Below, in pieces: positions 55,872-64,000 of a stretch of 64,000 bases of DNA. Under the pieces are notes generated by a model, which saw only the letters and a program-made list of their open reading frames with translations, was not told the origin of the DNA and did no database searches. The stretch's first letter is position 1; each line of letters begins with the position of its first letter. Location of the stretch: assembly GCA_015501595.1 (NCBI GenBank), contig JADNRX010000309.1, positions 1-64,000 on the forward strand, given 5' to 3'. The DNA is from Hymenopellis radicata (lineage: Eukaryota > Basidiomycota > Agaricomycetes > Agaricales > Physalacriaceae). The translations under genes and the position numbers were made by a program.

Positions 55872-57005
55872 ATGCCTTTTCCTCAGTGGCTCCACTATCC
55901 GAACCGTTATCAACGATATACAAAGTCGCCTCCACCTGGACCCCCGCCGCACTTGGCTCATCTCCCAGCTTTCAACGAAGAGTATGACTACGTCGAAACG
56001 CTGGACCCCAATCGGCCATCTTCGAAAAAGGAGTTGAAACTCTATCGCTTTCTTCCAGACTGCGACAAGGCAGATAACCGCTACTATCTCGGCTGGAAGC
56101 ACACCGCATATCCCACTCGCCACATGCAGGAGCATGCCTCCCTCCGCATCGTCTCCTGGAATCTCGACTTTAAGAACTTCCACGCCGCCGAGCGCGTCAC
56201 CGCCGCGCTCAACCATCTCCAAAAGGTCGTTTTCGGCTGCGTGTTCCCAGACGACTCCCCGGGGCCGTGCGTTATCATGCTTCAAGAGGTCCACGGGCGC
56301 GCGCTCCGCCACGCGATCAACAAGCACCCATGGATCCGGCGCCACTTTATGGTGACGCCCGTCGACCAGACCAAGTTTCCGCAGGAGTGGATGCACGGAA
56401 ACGTCACGCTCATCGAGCGCACCGTGTTCGTGCGCGAGGCGTTCACCATCGCGTACGGCCTTTCGGAGCAGCAGCGCTTCGCGGTCGGGATCAGCGTCAA
56501 GATGCAGAGCAGCACCGACGGGAGGACGCGCTATGTTCTTCTCATAAACACGCAGCTCGACGATTTGCCCGGCGAGTACGTCAGGTACAGCCGCAGGCAA
56601 ATGCAAGAGTGCCAGCGCGAGCTGCGGGAGTCCGACAGTTTTAGTGGCGGGATTATCGCGGGGACTATGCCTCTCACCTTTGTGTACAACGAGGACCACC
56701 CATCGTACGACATGCCCGAGATGAAGGAGACAAACGAAGATTTCTTTAGGAAGTTGGGTTTGGTTGACGTCGCTCAAGGTCTTGTTGGGAAGAAGGGTCA
56801 CACTTGGGGTTACCAAGGAGGTCGTAGAGCAACAAAATCGCGTCCGGACAGGATCTTCTCCTTCTCTCCTCCGGATAAGAGGCGAAAGGTGATCGTGTCG
56901 GAGCCAGAGATAATCGGAGTGGGGTTGAAACTTCCCCCAGACCTCAAAGGCTTGTGGGTCAGTGAGCACTTTGGATTATCGGCAACATTACAAGTTAAAG
57001 ATTGA
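55872..57005 (+). CDS. Endonuclease/exonuclease/phosphatase-fold protein with an altered active site
   Basis: A 377-residue protein starting MPFPQWLHYPNRYQRYTKSP. Family motifs: RIVSWNLDF (metal- and phosphate-site Asn), VIMLQEVHG (metal-binding Glu), HGNVTLIER, LLINTQLDD (the His of the usual NTHL is Gln), SRPDRIFSF and SEHFGLSATL (catalytic His). This layout is close to Mg-dependent phosphodiesterases such as the TDP2-like group. The motif normally read as GDxN appears as AGTMPL (codons at 56658-56675), so the Asp and Asn thought to hold the substrate phosphate are missing. The open frame extends 171 bases upstream of this ATG, but the chosen start follows a likely leader intron and begins the similarity. 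It is possibly catalytically weak or dead, or the missing pieces reflect local divergence. Confidence 0.8.
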   Translation: MPFPQWLHYPNRYQRYTKSPPPGPPPHLAHLPAFNEEYDYVETLDPNRPSSKKELKLYRFLPDCDKADNRYYLGWKHTAYPTRHMQEHASLRIVSWNLDFKNFHAAERVTAALNHLQKVVFGCVFPDDSPGPCVIMLQEVHGRALRHAINKHPWIRRHFMVTPVDQTKFPQEWMHGNVTLIERTVFVREAFTIAYGLSEQQRFAVGISVKMQSSTDGRTRYVLLINTQLDDLPGEYVRYSRRQMQECQRELRESDSFSGGIIAGTMPLTFVYNEDHPSYDMPEMKETNEDFFRKLGLVDVAQGLVGKKGHTWGYQGGRRATKSRPDRIFSFSPPDKRRKVIVSEPEIIGVGLKLPPDLKGLWVSEHFGLSATLQVKD

Positions 57006-57125
57006 AATATTGATGGTTCGCTTATTTTTGCATTGCTGTGTTCATTCTCATTTGTATACTCAACCTCATCATTCCATTTGTACTGTACAACGAGTTCTTC
57101 TTCATTCTTGATACCTGTAACGCTA

Positions 57126-59370
57126 CTACTCGTCACCGTCTCTCTTAACCAAAGACACGTACAACGGCATCTGAGGACCCTTATCGTCTTCTCCTTCAAG
57201 CATCGGCAACATGATCAGCGACGCGTCACGTCGAAGTTTGCTTGACAATGTCGGATCGACATCGAACTCAAAGTCCTTGATGAGATAAAGGAGTATGGTC
57301 TGAAACTCCAGTAGCCTGTTCAATGAAGTGAGCCAATGTTCCAGCGAGGAAATGACTATCAGGACGTACGCGAAACGCCATCCTTAAAGAAAGCAAGAAG
57401 TTAGTTCCATTCAAAGAGACATTTAGGCGCTTACCGATGCACGCCCGGACCCCGCTGCCAAAAGTCATCCTGTACACATAATACACTCAATTTCCGAACT
57501 CAAGGAAAAATTTGATGGACTGACAAATTTCCGTACACGCCGACAGCGGTGCTGCCCTTCCTGGGCACAGCGCCGTCAAGCAGCGCTCGGGTATGAAGGC
57601 ATGGGGTTCTCCCCGAAAATATCTTCGTTCCTAGCATATAAAACCTCAGCAAGACTCCGTTATACAGGCGAATAGACGTTACTCGCCGTTGTATTCAGCA
57701 AGAGAGATGTAAACGGAAGTCCCCTTGGGCACCGCGACCTCCTGGATCGTGCGTCCATCAGTCGTCGTTCGCTTGGACAGCGGGAGGACATCGTCCTTGG
57801 CGACCTCTCGGTTCCCGTAGTAAGAGACCGGATGGAGCCTGAGAATTTCCTGCACAGCGTCAATAAGTATCCCGCTAGACTGATCATCGGCAGACCTTCA
57901 TTCACGGCCTGTAGGTAAGGCATCGCTTCAAAGTTGATGGGCGAGAATTCAGCCCCACCGAGCTCCCTTTCGACCGCCCAGATTTCCTCTCGCAACTTCA
58001 GGATGCTTAGCGAGCTCATACAATGTCCAGCTCAGACTATTCGCGGTTGTCTCATGCCCGGCGCCCATAACAGTCCTAACAAGTTAGCCATACAGCCTTT
58101 CCAAAAAAAACACACACATACTGCATAGACGACAGCATCTCCTCTTTAGTCAAGCCTTTCCCCGTTTTCTCATTGAGATTAGCCTGGACTGCCAGGCGCT
58201 TGTCAATCTCGCGAAATGACAACATACAGAGATAGCATAGCACTCACCCAACAAACTCATCACATCCCGTCCTCCAGATCCAGCCTGCGTCTTCTGATCA
58301 ACAAGCTACCCCCACAGCCAGACGCGTCAACTCCCGCGAGGGAGCGAACCCAGCGGAGCGGTCAAACGAGTACGTGATCACGGGAATCGGGAAGTACTGC
58401 AGAATCTGTTGGAAGAATATCGACGTCTTGGAAGGCTGTCCAAAGGTCTGATTCTTGTAGAGTACTTCACGTTAATACTATGATGAAAGGAAACCCCCAT
58501 GACGCACGCAACACCGGCGAAAGCGCGCCTCAGTACGTTGTCCCTGTCACTCAGCGCATTGAACTGATAGTCAAAGGCAGCTGTGGGAAAAACACCACAC
58601 AAAAGTCAGTCGAACCGGTGCTCTGAATCCGACGATTTCTATGTATACCTTGACCGATGACATCCAGCGTAGCACAGGCCGTCACGTCCAAAACGCCTGT
58701 GTCTAAGCGCTGATAATCTCCTTCCAGCGCTAGTAGACGAACCCAGAGTCAATACTTTAAGCGCCAAATCGCGCGCGCAACCTACCAGTACGGCACTCTC
58801 GGCGCTAACGCGCGGGTTTCCGCGGCACCGAAAGCGGGAAGAATGACCCGTCGCTGACGTTTGTGGTCATCACCTACATTACAAGATCAGTTACCGTCAT
58901 CACCATTCAAACGACGCCAACTCACCGTCAGCCCTTCAGCCGCGTCAATGAACGTGTTTATGGTACGTGTACCAGCCGCGGTAGATGGCCTTGGGGTCGG
59001 ACACGAACAGAACGTCTTCCTACACAGCCGCTGTCAACTTGGACTATCTCAATTCAAAAAGCGCAACATCACCCACACCCCAAGAATACCTCTAATCCGA
59101 ATCAACCCCCCATACTTGGCGATCCGCCTGGCGTGTGTGCATCAGAAATCTATCTGCCACTGAACCACACCCCACACAACTTACCACTCCGACTTGGTTC
59201 TGGAAGAACTGGCGTAGGTTCCCTTGTCCCACGTTAGCGCCCAAAACCCTAAGAATAGCAAGACGGAAGCTAGCAAGAAAGACTCAGAGGCAGGCTGCGC
59301 GTGACCCGCGCTGGGAGATGTAAATCACCAAAGCGACCCCGAGAAGGACAGCGAATGACAGCGATATCAT
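57126..59370 (-). pseudogene. Cytochrome P450, broken
   Basis: Start candidate MISLSFAVLLGVALVIYIS (59370), a membrane anchor. The C-helix motif GDDHKRQRRVILPAFGA lies near 58860-58820. The exon at 58019-57900 ends YLQAVNE and joins EILRLHPVSYYGNREVAKDD, which contains the ExxR pair of helix K. Next are DGRTIQEVAVPKGTSVYISL, an HAFIPER stretch, LDGAVPRKGSTAVGVYGNL and the haem loop FGSGVRACIG (near 57470-57440) with the ligand Cys. The C-terminal part runs through LRRDASLIMLPMLEGEDDKG to a stop at 57126. Frame changes between GENP, HAFIPER and LDGAV (about 57570-57620) have no room for introns, so at least two frameshifts are present. The type is that of mushroom microsomal monooxygenases; the substrate is unknown. 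Confidence 0.75.
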
Positions 59371-59699
59371 GATAGCTTGGGGGAAGACTGTCTTCGCGTC
59401 GTTATGTAGTTGCCGTAGGTGCGACACCTCTCGCAGCTCGTGCAGTGTCACTTGCGCGATTTGATCGTTCGCGCGGGCCCAGTGCGACCGGCATCGCACA
59501 TCCTCTCGCACACTGTTACGCATCTCTAGTCACTTGCTAAACGTGGGGACTCGATTATTCGTCCATCCCCAAGAGGAAAGTACGCTAAGGCTACAAAGTT
59601 GAGTATTTTTCTAAGAAATAGGAACAACACACGTTGAGTGTCCTTTTTTTGTAATAACACCCATCGCAATACAATGTTACATCGTCAACACGTCTATGC
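59371..59699. other. Spacer between the P450 relic and the F-box gene
   Basis: A minus-strand frame continues upstream of the proposed P450 start to 59523 without a domain. The stretch TTTTTTTGTAATAAC near 59645 is probably part of the F-box gene 3' untranslated region. Confidence 0.35.
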
Positions 59700-61787
59700 C
59701 TAGAAGTCTACCGCCTCGTGTCCGCTGTGGGGGTAATTAAAGACGCGCCGGATTTGTGGAGGATCGCATACCTTCAACAGTAGAATCCGACAATCGTCCA
59801 TCATGACATCCGTCATATCAAACGCCTGCCTGCTGACCACCTCAGCATATGGCAGGCTACTTTTGATGTCCTGCGTGAACACTTCGTGAGCTTCACATTC
59901 GCTCTCTGTCGTGATAACCCTGCGACCCCGCCAGGTCGATGACTCCGTCACGGCATTATCAGCCTCGCTGATTAACCGAATCGCGTAGGGGTTGAAATCG
60001 CGCACGCGTAGGTAACGACGCGATACCACGGCAGGAGGCTCAGGCATCCCGTTGGGAAGGGGAGGCGTTACGGCTCCATACTCCACAAAATTGTCCACAC
60101 GGTCGTCAATGACATCCTGTTCGCCTTCTTCGTCTATTGTCTCGACTTCCACGATGACGCCCTCCATGGAATCTTTAGGACTGCCGTTCCAGACTTTTGC
60201 AGATATTGTTTCTGCCGTCCGCATCCCGTGAACAGCATGCTGCCAATCAGTGACAAGACATTCACGAAACCATCGAGTATTCGGAGGCCCCCAGTCATCC
60301 CAGGCGACAGGATACATATTCGTCGCTGTTGGGTTATGAGGCTGATTTTCGTCGACGGTCTTGTAATGGTACGATGAGAAGAAAATGGTGTCTGTTGGGT
60401 GAACATCGGACCGATCGGACGGAGGTTCCGATTTGCAGAGGTTGAGAATTGAATGGGGGCTTTCTTCCAGAAAAATGTGCACTGGGAAGAAGAAGACGAA
60501 AGAGTAGACGCGAGGCCTCAGGGGGTCATCACTGGGGTCAACGATGTACACGCAACAGGCAATGATGCGGTCAGACAGCGTTGGATAGTACAAGTGGTTG
60601 GCACAACGACTGGGTTCTGGAGCAGCTTCGTAGCCTGGTGTGGGATTAGTACTCAGAGAACTGTGCCAAAATCTAGGCCCATCACGGAGAGGCGGGAAGG
60701 CAAAGGAGCCTAGAAGAGCGGGAGGTCTCGAGTCTGCTGAAGGTTTGTGGAACTTGTACACCTCAAGGAAGCCAGTTGGGCGAACGATGAGAAAAGATGT
60801 CTGGGAAATGAAGGTAAAGTCCTCGATACCCGAGGGCAATACAAAGGACGACTAGAGGATCTATTAACGAAAGAGCTATACGGAGCAAAAGTAACATACG
60901 CAGTATCCGGACTCTGGATGCCATACCTCGATGGTGTCCATCTCTTTCATCAAGAAACCGATCAGATCGCCGGAGATTTGTATACGGATAGCTCCCGCTA
61001 CATTTGAGGGAGGAGCGTTGAGGAGATCTTTAGCAAAGCACGGTAGATTGGGAGAGGCGGCCCTTGGGTGGGGTTCATTGGACTCTAGTGTGCGGAGATG
61101 GAGTTCAAAGACAAATGGAGACCTAGATGTCAAAGGGACGTCAGACGCATGGCCATTAAAGAAGAGATGGCTGTCAACACATACTCGGGAGGACAGTGGG
61201 TGACGAGAACCAGCAGGTCTTGGGCCGGATCAATGGTAAAGTCGAGGATGTTCAGGTCGTGAAAGGGGTGGGTCCACATCTCGTACTTTGTGCTGCTGTC
61301 GTTGTCTGGCCCAGCATAGGGCAACTGAAAGAAGGATATGCCAGGTATTGGATCTTGGCGGTCATGGTCCCGTCCGTTGCCGTAGATGCCTCCCACAAAC
61401 TCGTAGATGGACGCTACCCGCGGGAGACCTAGCCTATGACGAGCATGCCATTTCAAGGAGCGCCAGGCATGTTCACGATCGCGCAGAGAGTTGAGCCTCT
61501 TGACGTAGGGGTGAAGTGGATTGTCTGGAAGGCGCGAGGACATGCGGTACTTTGAAAGCTCAATGGTGAACTGCAGACGCGATGAGTCGGCGATGATGCC
61601 GTAGACATGTCTGTTGACCTAGAGCATATTCAGTGGCGGAGGGCGGGGGCGCTTAACTGGCAATTATTACCTGCGTGCAGGCAAGCAGATCCACGACGCC
61701 GAGGATGGCCAGAACATCGCCAATGACCTCGACGGGAAGACTGAGCAGCGACAGTGGCGAATTCATGGGGGGAGCTGGCAGGGACAT
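59700..61787 (-). CDS. F-box protein
   Basis: Start MSLPAPPMNSPLSLLSLPVEVIGDVLAILGVVDLLACTQ at 61787, an F-box-like N terminus (Leu-Pro start and three helices). After a short intron (about 61671-61622) it continues VNRHVYGIIADSSRLQFTIEL. The body then runs through long exons with small introns near 61130 and 60850-60900, reading LNSLRDREHAWRSLKW, IQISGDLIGFLMKEMDTIEVW, FTFISQTSFLIVRPTGFLEVYKF and a C-terminal half with GRRVITTESE to a stop at 59700. The repeated FLI...VYKF and IEVW segments resemble propeller strands, as in many mushroom F-box proteins. F-box proteins recruit substrates to SCF ubiquitin ligases; the substrate is unknown. The gene appears intact and shares a 156-base promoter region with the golgin gene. 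Confidence 0.8.
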
Positions 61788-61943
61788 TGGACCGAACTGA
61801 GCGCTTATATAGGCTGATAACAGCAGTGGTAATGGTCAAAGATGTATATCATGTCGTCGAGCGCTAAGTTATGTCGTGGCCACGTGCTGCGGAACATTTT
61901 CAACTCTGACCGTCATCGGACACGACTACCATTAGCGCCAGCG
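61788..61943. promoter_or_regulatory. Divergent promoter region, F-box gene and golgin gene
   Basis: 156 bases between two divergent start codons. GCTTATATAGGC near 61804-61815 is a TATA-like site close to the F-box start. For the golgin gene a start further left (61842 or 61851) is also in frame, which would shorten this region. Confidence 0.45.
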
Positions 61944-63702
61944 ATGGAAAGTCCGGTGCTGTCCTCGCCGACGATGGCAGTAGCTACCCATGCTCGCCTT
62001 TCTAGCGACAGCGACGGCAACTCCGTACCGCACACCAATGGCCTCAACGGTGACGCTGACACGGATCCTGTAGCTCGTCTACATCGCGAGCTCCAGCAGA
62101 CACGGGAAGAAAAAGACACCCTCGCCGCACAATACCGGAATCTGCTTCAGAAACTCACTCATATGAAGACCACACTCGGGAACAAACTAAAACAAGATGC
62201 CGTGTGTGGGGTTCCATGCATCCATTAAGCGCCCTCTAAATTTGTCCCAGGAAGAACTAGACAGACGCGAACAGCTTATCCAGCAGCTCACTGCCCAGAA
62301 CGATGACCTCGCTCAGACTGTAGAAACTCTCAAGGACGAGTTTATTGCCTCCAACGAGGAAACAGCGCGCGTTTCTAATCAACTCGACACGTTACGCAAT
62401 CGCGCCTTTCAGGAAAACGCCCAAGAAAGCCTCATGCGCGAACGTGAACTCAGAGAAACTCAATTGGAATTGGAACGCTGTCGGATCGAACGCGACGATT
62501 GGGAAAGGGTAGCAATGCAGGAAAAGACAATGTCGGACGAATCGCGTTCACTCGTCGACACTTTGAAACGCGACATTGAGCTTGAACGCGAGGTTAGAGA
62601 GCGGGAAGCAGCAGAACTCGAGGTTGAACGAGAAAAGTCCGAGAATTTACAAAGTGTATTACAAGATTTCCAGGCTGGTGCGTATCTCATCATGGCGCTT
62701 ACCGTTGACCCATAAGCTCCCTATAGCCAAGGATCACGAGCTCCGTCAAGCTGTTAAAGATCGCGATTCCCAATTACACAGACTGGAGCAAGATGTTGCC
62801 GAGTTCAAACATCGGGCCTTAACCGCCGAGGTAGCCATCTTTTGTCCTGCCCGTTACGAAACTCATGATATCCATCAGCTAGCGCTTGAAGAGTCACAGA
62901 CAAATACCACGCGCACACAGGATCTCGAAAAGGCTGTAAAGGAGAAAGACCTCTTGATTGGCAAGTTACGACATGAAGGTATGTACCTCCGGCTTTCGTC
63001 GCTGCGAACAGCCCGGAATCGGTATCGACATTCCGCGGAACAAAAATGACTCACACTTACCGTCTTGCAGCCGTCATAATAAATGAACACCTCATGGAGG
63101 CCTTGCGACGTTTACGGAGGAGTTCATCTGATACCAATGTTGACCGGCGTCTGGTCACTAACGTTCTACTATCCTTTCTCCAAACACCGCGGGCCGACCC
63201 GAAGCGATTCGAGATGCTCCAGTTACTCTCCACCATCCTATCTTGGACAGATCCCGAACGAGAAAAGGCTGGTCTGCAGCGGACATCAAACTCGTCCATG
63301 GTATCGTCCTCGTCTTCCTTCTGGGGTCGACCAAGTCTTTCGTCCAACTCTCCAGCAAAAGGGAACGGTGAACTCCAAAAGACGGATGAAACCGAGGTTA
63401 GTGATTTACATCTCAGTTCGAGAAACTGAGTTGACACGCCTGTTTAGTCCTTCTCCCGTCTATGGGTAGAGTTTCTGCTTACTGAGGCAGCATCTGGAGA
63501 GGGCGCACCGCCACCGCCCAGAAACAACTCGCTGCCGGGGACACCGACGCGGTCAACGTTTTCGCCGCCAAGTCCTTCCGCAACCATGCGGCGACTATCG
63601 TCGACGGCGACGGCAAGTTCGCCGAATTTGTCTCTCGTGGCATCGCCGTCGCCCAAAGGGAAAGGACGGGCTGACCCGCTTCCCGAGGATGCACTCTCAT
63701 GA
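61944..63702 (+). CDS. GRIP-domain golgin (coiled-coil Golgi tether)
   Basis: Start MESPVLSSPTMAVATHARLSS at 61944, then long coiled coils over several exons: VARLHRELQQTREEKDTLAAQ, EELDRREQLIQQLTAQNDDLAQTVETLKDE, RELRETQLELERCRIERDDWE, AKDHELRQAVKDRDSQLHRLE and LEKAVKEKDLLIGKLRHE. After the fifth intron comes a GRIP-like domain: INEHLMEALRRLRRSSSDTNV, RRLVTNVLLSFLQTPRADPKR and FEMLQLLSTILSWTDPEREKAGL, which includes the aromatic and hydrophobic residues that bind ARL1 GTPase. A Ser/Pro-rich tail (SFSRLWVEFLLTEA, then PPPPRNNSLPG) ends at a TGA at 63700-63702. It corresponds to the yeast Imh1 type and would tether vesicles at the trans-Golgi. Introns have GT..AG borders and keep phase; the first (62199-62248) removes the only stop. 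Confidence 0.85.
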
Positions 63703-64000
63703 TGTTGGTGGGCTGTTACCTTTCGTTTTATTTATTTCTTTCGCGGAATTCATGGACTCTTGTGGCACGTAGAATAATGTATGAATAGCAATTGAATCAG
63801 TGGAATCCTCCAGTCGTCCACAGCTTACTCTGGTGCTTCGGACGAAGCCAGCAGTGCTCCCCGTAGCTGCAGGCAAGCAGGGAAGGAACTGAATAGGTAT
63901 CACGGCGCTTACTGTCAAGGAGTTGTTCTTCCGTGTCAGAACGACTGCAGGGCCTTGCTTATCAGGGCGTCTATCTGTCTAGGCGCGCGCCTTGTCAACT
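63703..64000. other. Right-end spacer
   Basis: 3' flank of the golgin gene. Only short unsupported frames. Confidence 0.3.

Noticed and set aside
55854..56969. A 371-codon open frame antisense to the EEP gene
   Set aside because: It lies opposite a gene with clear EEP motifs in a GC-rich stretch where the antisense frame stays open by codon bias. It has no domain and a composition typical of a shadow frame.
1..64000. CRISPR arrays, rRNA operons or prophage
   Set aside because: No regularly spaced short repeats, no rRNA signature and no bacterial gene organisation. The window is fungal nuclear DNA.

Overview
This is a piece of a filamentous basidiomycete nuclear genome, most likely an Agaricomycete. 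The evidence is many genes split by 45-60 base introns with GT..AG (sometimes GC..AG) borders, large NACHT-WD40 proteins, CFEM and F-box proteins, a P450 of the mushroom type and lineage-typical membrane proteins. No rRNA, CRISPR array or bacterial-style operon was seen, and no convincing tRNA.

The left half (1-33.6 kb) is a young, repeat-rich island built around three paralogous NLR-like genes (N-terminal helical domain, NACHT ATPase, 14 WD40 blades). Copy 1 (1-4738, minus, cut by the window edge) and copy 2 (12717-17438, minus) carry frameshifts. Copy 3 (25241-30463, plus) is open throughout except for a 253-base MITE with perfect terminal inverted repeats and a TA target duplication. Between copies 1 and 2 sits a metacaspase-like gene whose catalytic cysteine is serine. 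Copy 2 lies between two direct copies of the 5' region of an FGGY (xylulokinase-like) gene. Copy 3 lies between two direct 230-250 base repeats. A decayed gene is present in inverted orientation at both ends of the island (6.6-9.0 kb and 31.6-33.3 kb).

The middle (34.3-42.5 kb) is a compact cluster: two paralogous fusions of a PLP-dependent cysteine-synthase-like domain with a rhodanese domain on either side of an MFS transporter, then a divergent GNAT acetyltransferase. It looks like a sulfur or amino-acid metabolite module with an exporter.

From 42.5 to 55 kb come a hypothetical protein, a CFEM GPI-anchored protein, a small bZIP gene in a block that is repeated 7 kb further on, a tannase/feruloyl-esterase gene with damage, copies of a dispersed non-coding repeat and a TLC-like membrane protein.

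The right end (55.8-64 kb) is the most orderly: an endonuclease/exonuclease/phosphatase-fold protein with an altered active-site motif, a broken P450, an F-box protein, and a divergently transcribed GRIP-domain golgin. Frame breaks in several genes could in part be sequencing errors; those in NLR copy 2 and the P450 are too many for that to be the simplest reading.
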